Part shown: positions 34,154 to 44,216 of the stretch, piece after piece | Layout of the letters: each line of letters starts with the position of its first letter | How positions within the stretch are numbered: the first letter of the stretch is position 1 | Origin: Enterovibrio gelatinilyticus | GTDB lineage: Bacteria > Pseudomonadota > Gammaproteobacteria > Enterobacterales > Vibrionaceae | Direction of reading: 5' to 3' | Length of the DNA stretch: 64,000 nucleotides | Assembly (NCBI RefSeq): GCF_028683095.1 | Contig: NZ_JAJUBC010000030.1 | Location: forward strand, 1 to 64,000 | Notes under the pieces: generated by a model | The model's database searches: none | Told to the model about the DNA's origin: nothing | Seen by the model: only the letters and a program-made list of their open reading frames with translations | Made by a program: the position numbers and the translations under genes

Positions 34154-36067
34154 ATGATTACAAAGCTAATCAATGAAAATCTGATTTGCCTAAACCTGAG
34201 CGCAACAACCAAAGAAGCCGTGTTTGTCGAGATGATCGAACTGCTTCACGCTCAAGGTCGAGTGAACGACAAACAGCAGTTTCTGGCAGACATTCATGCG
34301 CGTGAAGAGCTAGGCAATACTGGCTTTGAGGATGGCGTTGCCCTTCCTCACGCGAAAAGTGCTGCAGTGATTGAACCTGCTGTTGCTATCGGCATCAGTC
34401 GTCAAGGTATCGAGTACGGTGCTGAAGACGGTCAACCTTCAAAACTCTTTTTCATGATTGCTTCGCCTGATGGCGGTGCTAACCACCATATTGAAGTGTT
34501 GGCTGAGCTATCGTCCAAGTTGATTGAAGATGGTTTCATCGACCAATTCATGAATGCAGAGAACTCAGAGCAAGCATTGGCGTTACTGCTAGAGAAAAAA
34601 GCGCAAGAAGACTCACCTGAAGCCAACAAAGGCCTATTGATTGGTGTCACTGGCTGCCCTGCTGGTGTTGCGCACACTTACCTTGCTGCAGAAGCGCTAG
34701 AGAAAGGCGCGGCGGCACTCGGTTTTGAGATGAAAGTCGAAACCAACGGCTCGATTGGCGTCAAAAACAGCCCAACCGCTGAAGAAATCGCACGTGCGGA
34801 AGCCATCATTGTCAGCTGTGACAAGCAAGTCGACATGGCACGCTTTGCCGGAAAACGTTTGATTAAAACAGGCGTGAAAGCGCCAATCAAAGACGCAAAG
34901 GGTTTGATAAACCAAGCGCTACAAGCGCCAGAATATGTTGCCTCTGCGGACGACAACGCGACCAATTCAGGCGAAAGCAAAGCGTCACAAGCGCGTTCTG
35001 ACTTGTATCGCTACCTGATGAATGGCGTGTCTCACATGATCCCGTTTGTTGTAACGGGTGGTCTACTTATCGCATTGGCACTCGCTATCGGTGGTCAACC
35101 TACCGAAGCTGGCATGGCGATTCCGCCAGATAGCCTTTGGAACAAAGTACTCGATGTAGGTGTGGTCGCATTCACACTGATGATCCCTATTCTTTCTGGC
35201 TACATTGCTTACGCGATTGCTGACCGCCCAGGTCTAGCACCCGGCTTGATTGGTGGCTGGATTGCCAACAACGGTTCTTTCTATGGTGCTGAAGCAGGTA
35301 CGGGCTTTATCGGTGCTATCGTTGCGGGTCTGCTGGTAGGTTACTTTGTGAAATGGGTAGCTACACGCAACTACCACAAGTTCATTCAGCCTCTCGTTCC
35401 TATCATGATCGCACCTATCACGGGTAGCTTGTTCATCGCGAGTTTGTTCATCTTCGTTATCGGCGCGCCAATTGCGGGTTTGATGGAAGGCTTGAACGCA
35501 ATGCTAACCAACATGAGCTCAGGCAACGTAATTCTTCTGGGTATTGTACTGGGTGGCATGGCCGGCTTTGACATGGGTGGTCCATTCAATAAAGTGGCGT
35601 TCCTGTTCTCGGTTGGCATGATTGCAAGTGGTCAAACGCAATTCATGGGGGCAATGGCTTGTGCAATCCCTGTTGCTCCACTTGGTATGGCACTGGCCAC
35701 TGTAATTGGCCGCAAGTTCAACATCTTTGAAGATTCAGAAATTGAAGCGGGTAAAGCATCGGGCGCTATGGGTCTGGTGGGTATTTCTGAAGGTGCGATT
35801 CCATTCGCAGCCCAAGACCCAATGTCTGTTATCCCTGCGAACGTTATCGGCTCAATGGTTGCGGCTGTGATGGCCTTCTCATTCGGTATCACTAACAGCG
35901 TGGCACACGGTGGCCCAGTGGTTGCCCTTCTGGGTGCGATGAACAAGCCTGTTCTTGCGCTGGCTTGTATGGCTGCAGGTGCGATTGTGACCGCCCTGGT
36001 TGCTGTTTCGCTGAAGAAGATGCGCCAAGCCAAAGCACAAAATGCAGCTACCGTTAACGCTGTGTAA
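34154..36067 (+). CDS. PTS EIIABC permease, mannose/fructose family
   Basis: Sugar permease of 637 aa with domains in the order IIA (1-150, His66 in GVALPHAKS), IIB (160-260, Cys168 in GVTGCPAGVAHTYLA) and IIC (about 270-620, eight or more helices). It takes up and phosphorylates a hexose. With manA directly downstream the substrate is most likely mannose, delivered as mannose-6-phosphate; fructose or mannosylglycerate are alternatives. A terminator-like hairpin stands 12 bp after its stop, so manA may need read-through or its own promoter. Confidence 0.9.
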   Translation: MITKLINENLICLNLSATTKEAVFVEMIELLHAQGRVNDKQQFLADIHAREELGNTGFEDGVALPHAKSAAVIEPAVAIGISRQGIEYGAEDGQPSKLFFMIASPDGGANHHIEVLAELSSKLIEDGFIDQFMNAENSEQALALLLEKKAQEDSPEANKGLLIGVTGCPAGVAHTYLAAEALEKGAAALGFEMKVETNGSIGVKNSPTAEEIARAEAIIVSCDKQVDMARFAGKRLIKTGVKAPIKDAKGLINQALQAPEYVASADDNATNSGESKASQARSDLYRYLMNGVSHMIPFVVTGGLLIALALAIGGQPTEAGMAIPPDSLWNKVLDVGVVAFTLMIPILSGYIAYAIADRPGLAPGLIGGWIANNGSFYGAEAGTGFIGAIVAGLLVGYFVKWVATRNYHKFIQPLVPIMIAPITGSLFIASLFIFVIGAPIAGLMEGLNAMLTNMSSGNVILLGIVLGGMAGFDMGGPFNKVAFLFSVGMIASGQTQFMGAMACAIPVAPLGMALATVIGRKFNIFEDSEIEAGKASGAMGLVGISEGAIPFAAQDPMSVIPANVIGSMVAAVMAFSFGITNSVAHGGPVVALLGAMNKPVLALACMAAGAIVTALVAVSLKKMRQAKAQNAATVNAV

Positions 36068-36079
36068 GTAAGAACGATG

Positions 36080-36106
36080 CGCTCCCTTATATTCAGGGAG
36101 CGTTTT
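36080..36106 (+). terminator. Hairpin between the EIIABC gene and manA
   Basis: CGCTCCCT/AGGGAGCG stem with a 7-base loop followed by four T. The short T run suggests partial termination before manA. Confidence 0.7.
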
Positions 36107-36196
36107 CGTGCATTGATTTTCTTGCGTTGACACATCTATCCAGGGTTTAACTTCTGGTAAACTATCCCCAGATATTTAACGAGTCCAAAAACCACA

Positions 36197-37390
36197 ATGA
36201 CTGCATATTTTTATCCTCTCAACAACGTGATTCAAGATTACGCTTGGGGCAGCTACACCTCGCTGAATACCCTTTTTGGCATCGCAAACCCTGAGAATAA
36301 ACCGCAAGCTGAAATCTGGATGGGCGCTCACCCAAATGGTTGTTCGACAATCCTTGTTGATGGTCAAGAAACCCTGCTTTCTGATTTCATTAACAAAGAC
36401 ATGTCAGCCATTATTGGCGCGAAAACCGCGGAAACGTTTGGCGAGTTGCCGTATTTGTTCAAAGTGCTGTGCGCCGAAAAAGCACTTTCCGTGCAGGTTC
36501 ACCCAAGCAAAGCACAAGCAGAAGCTGGTTATGCGAAGGAAGAAGCGGCAGGCACTCCTCTGTCAGCGAGCTTTCGTAACTACAAAGATCCTAACCATAA
36601 ACCTGAGCTGGTTTACGCCCTGACGTCTTACACGGCAATGAATGGCTTCCGCGATTATGCGGAAATTCTGGCCTTCTTCCACCAGCTCAATATCGACGTG
36701 CTGTCTGAGCTAGTTGCCAACCTTGATGCTAACCAAAACGAGCAAGGGCTAAGTGCATTCTTTAAAGCCTTGCTTTCACTGGATGGCGAGCAAAAAGACA
36801 CCGCAGTTAAAGCGTTACTGGATTTTGCCGCAAACAACCAAACCGACGAACTGTATTCGTTGTTAATGACATTGTCTGAGCAATACCCGGGTGACATTGG
36901 CCTATTTTCGCCGCTGATCCTAAACACGTTAACGCTTCAACCTGGTGAAGCCATGTTCCTCGATGCATGTACGCCACACGCTTACATCAAAGGAACTGGG
37001 CTTGAGATCATGGCGAACTCAGACAACGTGCTTCGTGCAGGTTTAACACCAAAGCATATGGACGTTGAAGAACTTATAGCGTGCACCCGCTGCGTACCGA
37101 TGCCGAAAGACACTATTCTTCTTTCACCAAACTCGAATGTTAAAAGCAATGTGAAGATCTACCCAATTCCAGTGCCTGATTTTAACTTCGGTGTTTACCA
37201 GCAAACGGACAATGAACCTCTGCACACTACCAGCGCAGAAATTCTAATTGCCATTGATGCGCCACTGACCGTCTCTCACGCCAAGGGTGAAAGCGTCACG
37301 CTGCAAAAAGGTGAATCCGTTTTTGTTCCCGCGTTTGTCGGTGAATACTTAGTGACTTGCAGCGGTTCATTTGCCCGCGCATTTAACTAA
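36197..37390 (+). CDS. manA: Mannose-6-phosphate isomerase, class I
   Basis: Zinc-dependent isomerase of 397 aa converting mannose-6-phosphate to fructose-6-phosphate. Typical parts are QDYAWGSYTS at the start, the metal ligands in SVQVHPSKAQAEAGYAKEE and NHKPELVYAL, and the active-site segment DACTPHAYIKGTGLEIMANSDNVLRAGL. It follows the EIIABC permease by 129 bp, and together they import and convert mannose into glycolysis. Confidence 0.94.
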   Translation: MTAYFYPLNNVIQDYAWGSYTSLNTLFGIANPENKPQAEIWMGAHPNGCSTILVDGQETLLSDFINKDMSAIIGAKTAETFGELPYLFKVLCAEKALSVQVHPSKAQAEAGYAKEEAAGTPLSASFRNYKDPNHKPELVYALTSYTAMNGFRDYAEILAFFHQLNIDVLSELVANLDANQNEQGLSAFFKALLSLDGEQKDTAVKALLDFAANNQTDELYSLLMTLSEQYPGDIGLFSPLILNTLTLQPGEAMFLDACTPHAYIKGTGLEIMANSDNVLRAGLTPKHMDVEELIACTRCVPMPKDTILLSPNSNVKSNVKIYPIPVPDFNFGVYQQTDNEPLHTTSAEILIAIDAPLTVSHAKGESVTLQKGESVFVPAFVGEYLVTCSGSFARAFN

Positions 37391-37560
37391 CAGATTTAAT
37401 TGACCGAGTTACCGCGAGTCTGTGTCCCCCTCACAGGCTTGCAACCTAACACCTTAAGTCTAAAGAAGCACCGGTAACATTCGGGCTTCTTTGTTTCCCT
37501 TTCAGGTTTATCTCAATGCACATGATATTTACCTACTCTTACTTTCCATTTCACCTTCCA

Positions 37561-37612
37561 CTTTAACCACTCCCTTTAATCACCTGCTTTAGTCACCTGC
37601 TTTAACTGTCTG
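37561..37612. repeat. Four tandem 13-bp units
   Basis: Units read CTTTAACCACTCC, CTTTAATCACCTG, CTTTAGTCACCTG and CTTTAACTGTCTG. The two middle ones differ by one base. Non-coding; origin probably replication slippage. Confidence 0.75.
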
Positions 37613-37886
37613 TTTTAATTAATTTAAAAACCATTCCCACACCTTGCCCACGACAATGATTGCATATATTTCGAGGCGAAATGTCTAATATTATTTAACA
37701 CCTGAATTCCCTCTATTGAGAATGTGTTGCGTAGAATAAATACGCTAACATGTTTCATACTTCAACTATGTTTAATGTATGAATTTGCCCTACCATTGCC
37801 CAGAGTTCTGGCGCTATTTTTCTACATGGATAGAAAATGGCGACCTGAATATACGGCGTACTCGAGGGAGTATTTGACCAAGATAA

Positions 37887-37898
37887 GAAAGCGCTTTC
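37887..37898. promoter_or_regulatory. LacI-family operator upstream of the GH3 gene
   Basis: GAAAGCGCTTTC is a perfect 12-bp palindrome with central CG, the type bound by LacI-family sugar regulators. It lies 63 bp before the GH3 lipoprotein start. The regulator is not in the window. Confidence 0.65.
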
Positions 37899-37960
37899 AT
37901 GTCTAATCAAATATTGAGTACACAGTCGAAAGACAATTGGAAGACCCTCGGAGGGGCATC

Positions 37961-40900
37961 ATGCTCAAAGGAAAAATCATCGTGTCAGGAATGACCTCGT
38001 TGGCCATTTTGTCTGGCTGCTTTTATGAATCAAAAGTGCCTTACTTCCCAGACTGGCCTCAGATAAACAGTGCAATTGCGAAAGATCCTGAGATAGAGCG
38101 TCGCGTGTCGGACATTCTGGTGCAAATGACGCTGGAAGAGAAAGTCGGGCAAATGATCCAGCCCGATCTACGCAGCGTGACACCGGAAGAAGCCAAAGAA
38201 TATAAACTCGGCTCCATTCTTAATGGTGGAGGCGGTTGGCCTGATGGCAACAAATACGCTACAGCACAAGATTGGGCGGATGAAGCAGACAAATACTATT
38301 TGGCGCTTGAAGAAGGCTATGCCGATCGCGGCTTTCGCATTCCATTCATGTGGGCAACAGATGCTGTTCACGGACATAACAATGTGTTCCGCGCGACCGT
38401 TTTCCCCCACAATATCGGACTCGGTGCCGCTAACAACCCGTCACTGATCAAAAAAATCGGTCAAGCCACAGCGCAAGAAGTGGCTGCCACTGGCCTTGAC
38501 TGGACATTCGCCCCCACCGTTGCCGCCCCACGTGATTATCGCTGGGGACGCGTGTACGAAGGCTACTCTGAAGACCCTGAAATCATCTACCAATACGCAT
38601 CGCAAATGGTTGAAGGATTACAAGGTGGCGCCAGTGGACTGAAAAGTGAAAATCATGTCATCTCCAATGTGAAGCATTGGCTCGGAGACGGCGGCACCAC
38701 CAAAGGTGCTGACCGTGGTTCGAATGAATACACCGAAGAGTACTTGCGGAACATACACGCCACAGGCTACTTTTCTGGCTTGGACGCGGGCGCACAAGTG
38801 GTCATGACCTCTTTCAATTCCTGGGACAACGACGCCAACTATGACGTCATGGGAACTGACAACTACAACAAGAAGCTTCATGGCAGTAAATACATCGTCA
38901 ACGATGTGTTGAAAGACAAAATGGGCTTTGATGGGTTGGTCGTCACAGACTGGAACGGACACAGTGAAATCAATGGTTGTACCGCAGGCAATTGCCCTCA
39001 AGCGGTTCTCGCAGGCAACGACATCTTCATGGTGACGGCCCGCAAAGACTGGCAAGCCTTTTACCGCAATGTGATTGACCAAGTGAAAGACGGCACGATC
39101 CCAATGTCTCGCATTGATGATGCGGTCACCCGTATTTTACGCGTAAAAATGCGTGCGAATCTTTGGGAGAAGCCACAACCCTCGCTACGTCGTCTCGCTG
39201 GTAAACAAGAGATTTTAGGCTCTGACGCGCACCGAGAATTGGCGCGAACTGCGGTGAGCGAATCCCTTGTTTTGCTGAAAAACAAAGATAAAGTGTTGCC
39301 TCTTTCCAACAATCAATCTTACTTAGTCTTAGGCAGTGCTACACATAACATTCAGAAACAAACGGGCGGTTGGTCTCTCACTTGGCAAGGCACAGAAAAT
39401 ACGCTTGAGAATGACTTCCCGGGTGCAACCACCATGTTAATGGCCATGCAACAGCAAGTCGGCGAAGACAATGTTTATACTGATGCTGATGCCGCTCCCG
39501 ATGATGCCATTGCTGTCGTTGTGATTGGTGAAGACCCATACGCTGAAATGTTTGGTGATATCAACGCCACGAAAACCCTTGAATACGCTACGTTGAAATC
39601 GGCATATGGTGCCGATCTTAGGTTGATAAAATCACTGAAAGAACGCGGTTTGAAAGTCGTTACCGTGTTTTACTCCGGTCGCCCACTGTATGTGAACGAT
39701 GAGATCAACCATTCTGATGCCTTCATCGCCGCATGGTTACCGGGTACAGAAGCAGGCGGTATTACGGATGTGTTGTTCCGTGAAAATCGTCAAGATTTTC
39801 GCGGTCGTCTCTCGTTTTCTTGGCCAAACACCAAATGCTCGACCACCATCAATCGCAAAGCACCAAACCTGATGGATTATGAAACGCCAGAGATGGAACA
39901 ATATATTGAAGGTGACCACGCTCCGCTCTTTGCTTATGGCTATGGCTTGTCTTACAACAAGAAAAAGAGCAGCAAGGTCACCACTGATCTCGATAACCTT
40001 CCTCTCGACCCGCGTGAGTATGGCTGCGGCTTAGATGCGCCAGATGATGGCATTGCAACCACTAACCTTGAGATCTTCGGACGCTCTGCATCCGATGAAT
40101 TCGTCCCGCGTATTGCTGGGTCATCAAACGGTTGGGCGGGTGTGACTGTATCCAATGGCTCTCCAACCAGTATTGGTTCAATAACCACAACACCTATTGA
40201 CCATCTGCACCAACAAGATGCCATTAACGTGAAGTTTACTGGTGAAGCACCTGCACAAGTGTACATGCAAACACCTAACGAGCAGACGGTTGATAAACAA
40301 AGCTACCTCAACGCCGATGCCACGCTGCAATTCGACATCGACATGAAATCTCAAGCGCCAGACAGCATGGTGCTCGCGCTTCACTGTCAGTGGCCTTGCC
40401 TCGGACAAGTGGCTGTCCACAAAGTGCTGCCAGCTCCGACAGGTGCTAACGAAACACAGTGGACGACCATTAAGATCCCACTTGAATGCTTCGCCGATGA
40501 GGGCATGGCATTTTCCATCCTCAATACACCGTTCCTGATTTACGCAGACCAAGAGGTTGAATTTAACCTTGGTGAAGTGCGTTACGTGCCGAAAAGTATC
40601 GACCCTGCTGACGATGCCATCAGTTGTGACGATCTGAAAGCGCCGACATTGCCGCCGTTAGAAGGCGAAACGGTTGATGTATGGGAAGCGTGGGAACCCA
40701 ACCTCGTCACATGGCAGGCACGAACCGACACGTGGGAGAGCCTTGAAGATCACGTCGTGGTATCAGGTAACGACCCTTCTGATTCAACACATGAATTCAC
40801 CGTTAGTTATGACCCTAACAGCCCCGAATTCTTCAAAGGATTGGTGCTGGTGCAAGGAGAAAACCGCAATTTGGTCAATTTCACGTCAGGGCAGCTAACC

Positions 40901-41185
40901 TTCGACATTTATGTCGAAAGCTATGGCACACCAGCGAACTCTGGCGAAACCCAAAGTGAGAGTATTGTAGTGAAAATGGAGTCCACGGCGGGCTCGGGTA
41001 ACGATTATCCTTTGGGGTATTTGGCGACGGGAGAATGGCATGAAATATCAGTGCCCGTTTCGGAGCTAAATACTGGCGCGCTGGACATCACTAAGGTGAA
41101 CAAACCCTTTGCTACATTGGCTGAATGGGATGCGTCGCAAGCGGGCGTGGTGTATCGAGTAAGAAATATAAAACTGGAGATGTAA
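37961..41185 (+). CDS. GH3 beta-glucosidase-type lipoprotein (ExoP-like)
   Basis: Glycoside hydrolase of 1,074 aa. The lipoprotein signal has lipobox LSGC with Cys20, so it is anchored in the outer or inner membrane. The GH3 N-terminal barrel follows (about 40-370), with the sugar-binding KHWLGDGGT and nucleophile Asp330 in LVVTDWNGH. The GH3 C-terminal domain (about 420-650) is followed by a long extension (about 690-1,074) of beta-rich, galactose-binding-like type seen in the marine exo-1,3/1,4-beta-glucanase ExoP. It probably releases glucose from beta-glucans. The start ATG has GGAGGGG upstream; an earlier in-frame ATG at 37937 is rejected. The gene is single and ends at a clear terminator. 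Confidence 0.9.
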   Translation: MLKGKIIVSGMTSLAILSGCFYESKVPYFPDWPQINSAIAKDPEIERRVSDILVQMTLEEKVGQMIQPDLRSVTPEEAKEYKLGSILNGGGGWPDGNKYATAQDWADEADKYYLALEEGYADRGFRIPFMWATDAVHGHNNVFRATVFPHNIGLGAANNPSLIKKIGQATAQEVAATGLDWTFAPTVAAPRDYRWGRVYEGYSEDPEIIYQYASQMVEGLQGGASGLKSENHVISNVKHWLGDGGTTKGADRGSNEYTEEYLRNIHATGYFSGLDAGAQVVMTSFNSWDNDANYDVMGTDNYNKKLHGSKYIVNDVLKDKMGFDGLVVTDWNGHSEINGCTAGNCPQAVLAGNDIFMVTARKDWQAFYRNVIDQVKDGTIPMSRIDDAVTRILRVKMRANLWEKPQPSLRRLAGKQEILGSDAHRELARTAVSESLVLLKNKDKVLPLSNNQSYLVLGSATHNIQKQTGGWSLTWQGTENTLENDFPGATTMLMAMQQQVGEDNVYTDADAAPDDAIAVVVIGEDPYAEMFGDINATKTLEYATLKSAYGADLRLIKSLKERGLKVVTVFYSGRPLYVNDEINHSDAFIAAWLPGTEAGGITDVLFRENRQDFRGRLSFSWPNTKCSTTINRKAPNLMDYETPEMEQYIEGDHAPLFAYGYGLSYNKKKSSKVTTDLDNLPLDPREYGCGLDAPDDGIATTNLEIFGRSASDEFVPRIAGSSNGWAGVTVSNGSPTSIGSITTTPIDHLHQQDAINVKFTGEAPAQVYMQTPNEQTVDKQSYLNADATLQFDIDMKSQAPDSMVLALHCQWPCLGQVAVHKVLPAPTGANETQWTTIKIPLECFADEGMAFSILNTPFLIYADQEVEFNLGEVRYVPKSIDPADDAISCDDLKAPTLPPLEGETVDVWEAWEPNLVTWQARTDTWESLEDHVVVSGNDPSDSTHEFTVSYDPNSPEFFKGLVLVQGENRNLVNFTSGQLTFDIYVESYGTPANSGETQSESIVVKMESTAGSGNDYPLGYLATGEWHEISVPVSELNTGALDITKVNKPFATLAEWDASQAGVVYRVRNIKLEM

Positions 41186-41255
41186 CACGGCCACGAATAC
41201 GGGGTGGTGATATGCATCTTACGTATTCATCTAACATCATTTAGCCAGCACACAC

Positions 41256-41284
41256 AAAGGCGACCGCTTCTTAGGTCGCCTTTT
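41256..41284 (+). terminator. Terminator of the GH3 gene
   Basis: AAAGGCGACC/GGTCGCCTTT stem with an 8-base loop and T-rich tail, 70 bp after the stop. The rest of the 343-bp gap up to 41528 shows nothing I can name. Confidence 0.85.
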
Positions 41285-41528
41285 CTTTGTCAGGAAGACT
41301 GAATATTGATGCTGTAACCATCACCTCACGAGTCAGCGCGGCTTTTGAGACGATGAATGCAGAGAAATCCATTGGGCTGAGGTAACATTTGCCCTGAGTA
41401 CTTTTCATCGTCATCGTTTAATGCCCCAGCCCAATGAGGCGTTTTGTTCGACGGTATTGTTGCCAAAGCTAGGCGCTGATTAAGCCGCTCTTTTTCCAAG
41501 GACAGGATGTAAATAAGAAGGATGATAC

Positions 41529-44216
41529 ATGCCATTTGATACCATGACGTTTTGCTATCCATGGCGTCCCTATCAATCCCGAGTACTGAACGCGGTGCAT
41601 GAGCACCTCAATGACAAACGTCTGCACATCGTCGCCGCTCCTGGAGCGGGGAAAACCACACTCGGCCTCGAAGTGTTTCGTATCCTGAGAAAACCAACGT
41701 TAGTCCTTTCGCCGACACGTGTTATTCGTGATCAATGGATAGACAGACTGAAAGATTTTTGTGCCACAGACGACGCTCAATCCCTTGATTGGGTAAGCCA
41801 ATCCATCAGCAGCCCTAAAACACTCACATCAATTACTTATCAAGCGTTGCACGTCAAAATGGCAGACTCGCTTGAAGCAGACCAATTGACTGACGAAGAA
41901 AGCGAGGAAGCTGAATTACTCGAAAATGACTGTGGATTGAAAGGCGATGAGCTCAATCACTTCATTCAATTGCTCGAACGCCATAACATCGAAGTTCTGA
42001 TCCTAGACGAAGCTCACCACTTAAGAAATGAATGGTGGCGAGCATTAGAAAAGGTCTGTGAGCATTTCCCTAACATTACCTTAGTCTCACTCACTGCCAC
42101 TCCGCCTTATGATTCACAAGGCCACGAATGGTCGAGGTATGAAAAACTTTGCGGCCCCATTGATGAAGAAATTTCAGTGCCAGAACTCGTCAAAGCTGGC
42201 ACATTGTGCGCGCATCAAGATTACCTGTGGGCATGCAATGCCACGTTATCGGAAAAACAGCAGATTGAAGAGTATGACCAGAGAGTGTCCACGCTCTGCC
42301 ACTCATTGATTGAGAGTGAAGCCTTCGAAAATGCTGTGTTGTCCCACCCTTGGCTGCATCAAGATGACATAGAGCAAGCGCTGCTCAAAGAGCCAGAAAT
42401 CGCCATCGCAATCCTCAGTTTTATAAAAACCAAGGGGCTGTCTACCGACATAGCGCTCAAGCAGCTATTAGATCTCACGCATGACGATATACCTGAACTC
42501 GGGCGTCACCACTGGCAAGTGTTGATCGCGGCGCTGCTGTTTTCTAACACTTACCAACACCAAAATGAGCACCTGCTTTTTGTTGAACAATTAAAGAAAC
42601 AACTGAACACGTCAGAGTTACTTAGCAAGCGCGAACTATCACTAGAACGTTCAAAACGACTTGAACGTACGTTGTCACTCAGCGCCTCAAAAATTGAAGG
42701 TTGTTGTAATATCCACCAGCTCGAGTTCCAGCAGCGTGGCAGTGACCTTCGACAAGTGATTCTAACGGATTACATCCGCGATGAAGCCCTTATATCCGGA
42801 ATGGACACTGGCGAGGTCAATCTCGGGGCATGGCCAATATTCAATGCCATCACCGCATCATCACCTGTATCGAATCAAATTGCTTTGCTAACGGGACGCT
42901 TGAGCATCATTCCAACCCCTCTTTTACCCGCATTACTCACTCAAATCAGCAGTCAAAACGTCAAAACGGAGCCAATGGGGAACCAGAAGCAATACCACAA
43001 GGTTTCTGCGCCGCTCAACCAGTTAACGGGAGCTTTCACTGCTCTGCTCATGCGTGGCGATATCAAGGTTCTTGTCGGCACCCGATCACTCCTTGGTGAA
43101 GGCTGGGATGCTCCCGCAATCAATTCGCTGATCCTTGCAAGCTCAGTGGGCTCATTTATGCTCACCAACCAAATGCGTGGACGTGCGATTCGTATTGACC
43201 CAACCAACAAGGAAAAAATCAGCTCTATTTGGCATTTAGCAGCAATCAACCCCAAATCAATCACTGGCTGGTCAGATTTTCACAGCCTCAAGCAGCGCTT
43301 TGATACATTTGTCGGGCTATCCGAAAAAATGCTCACCATTGAAAGCGGCTTTGAACGCATGAAAGCTACAGCCATAGAGTCTCCTATCTCTCTCAAAGCG
43401 ACCTTACCGATAGCAGCCAGCAATCAGCAAATGACGCGCCGTTTTCACGCTATCGATACAGTTGCCAAGCGCTGGCATGAAGCACTGTCACTGGAAGAAA
43501 CCGCCAGAGTCATTCCTTCCGTCAAAACCAACAAACTGCCACAAATTCGAGGCTATTTACTCAAGCGGTCATTTAGCTATTTATTTTTGCAACTCGCGGG
43601 CGTTGTCAGCAGCGCCACATTAGGCACGATGGTCGCGTTCAAGCAATCACCCTCCGTCATTCTGCCTGTTTTGGCCTTGTCGATATTGGGTGCCATGCTT
43701 TATAAGCTCCCTAAAACACTTTTCACCATCAAGGTCGTGCTTCGTTATCTGCCCGTTGACGGCGCACTAAAACAAATCGGTATTGCGCTAGCAGAAGCCC
43801 TTTGTCAGGCTGGGTTTGTCGAAACGTCTATCCGGCAAATGAAAGTTAACGTGATAAAAACACCAGAAGGCGCTTTTTTCCTCACCCTGTCAGGCTGTAC
43901 TTTCTATGAGTCTTCCCTATTTGCAGACTCTCTCCACGAAATTCTTTCCCCTATTGATAACCCAAGATATTTAGTCATTCGCGAAGGAAAATTTCTCGGG
44001 ATGGCACGAGATGATTACCACGCTGTTCCACTGAGGTTCGGTGCCAAGAAAGATACCGCGATGATCTTCTACAAGTCTTGGTGCAAGAACGTCAGCCTGT
44101 CAGAATTGATATATACCCGCACACCGGATGGGCGAAAAAGACTGCTCAAAGGCAAAATGAAAGCCTTTTCATCGAACTTCAGTGACGAAGTTAAACGCCA
44201 AGATCGTTGGAGCTGA
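41529..44216 (+). CDS. SF2 helicase with C-terminal membrane hairpin
   Basis: Protein of 895 aa. The ATPase core has Walker A APGAGKTT (37-44), DEAH at 160-163 and SLTATPP (about 187-193). The second RecA-like domain has VGTRSLLGEGWDAP (about 516) and the arginine-finger motif QMRGRAIR (about 547). About 250 residues of insert separate the two halves. After residue 680 come two hydrophobic segments (about 684-725), then a basic 170-residue C-terminal domain that I do not recognise. A helicase carrying a membrane hairpin is unusual; roles in DNA uptake, defence against foreign DNA, or membrane-linked nucleic-acid processing are open. No nuclease or methylase neighbours it. Ribosome-binding site AGAAGGA fits this start. 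Confidence 0.8.
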   Translation: MPFDTMTFCYPWRPYQSRVLNAVHEHLNDKRLHIVAAPGAGKTTLGLEVFRILRKPTLVLSPTRVIRDQWIDRLKDFCATDDAQSLDWVSQSISSPKTLTSITYQALHVKMADSLEADQLTDEESEEAELLENDCGLKGDELNHFIQLLERHNIEVLILDEAHHLRNEWWRALEKVCEHFPNITLVSLTATPPYDSQGHEWSRYEKLCGPIDEEISVPELVKAGTLCAHQDYLWACNATLSEKQQIEEYDQRVSTLCHSLIESEAFENAVLSHPWLHQDDIEQALLKEPEIAIAILSFIKTKGLSTDIALKQLLDLTHDDIPELGRHHWQVLIAALLFSNTYQHQNEHLLFVEQLKKQLNTSELLSKRELSLERSKRLERTLSLSASKIEGCCNIHQLEFQQRGSDLRQVILTDYIRDEALISGMDTGEVNLGAWPIFNAITASSPVSNQIALLTGRLSIIPTPLLPALLTQISSQNVKTEPMGNQKQYHKVSAPLNQLTGAFTALLMRGDIKVLVGTRSLLGEGWDAPAINSLILASSVGSFMLTNQMRGRAIRIDPTNKEKISSIWHLAAINPKSITGWSDFHSLKQRFDTFVGLSEKMLTIESGFERMKATAIESPISLKATLPIAASNQQMTRRFHAIDTVAKRWHEALSLEETARVIPSVKTNKLPQIRGYLLKRSFSYLFLQLAGVVSSATLGTMVAFKQSPSVILPVLALSILGAMLYKLPKTLFTIKVVLRYLPVDGALKQIGIALAEALCQAGFVETSIRQMKVNVIKTPEGAFFLTLSGCTFYESSLFADSLHEILSPIDNPRYLVIREGKFLGMARDDYHAVPLRFGAKKDTAMIFYKSWCKNVSLSELIYTRTPDGRKRLLKGKMKAFSSNFSDEVKRQDRWS

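Larger units (their letters stand above)
37391..37960. other. Gene-free stretch before the GH3 lipoprotein gene
   Basis: It contains an inverted repeat (37462-37469 with 37485-37492, AAAGAAGC/GCTTCTTT) after manA, four 13-bp tandem units (37561-37612) and a LacI-type operator at 37887. A 60-codon open frame (37724-37906) overlaps the operator and is not convincing. Confidence 0.6.

Noticed and set aside
37724-37906. 60-codon frame upstream of the GH3 gene
   Set aside because: No ribosome-binding site, overlaps the LacI-type operator, and the composition is not like a real protein.
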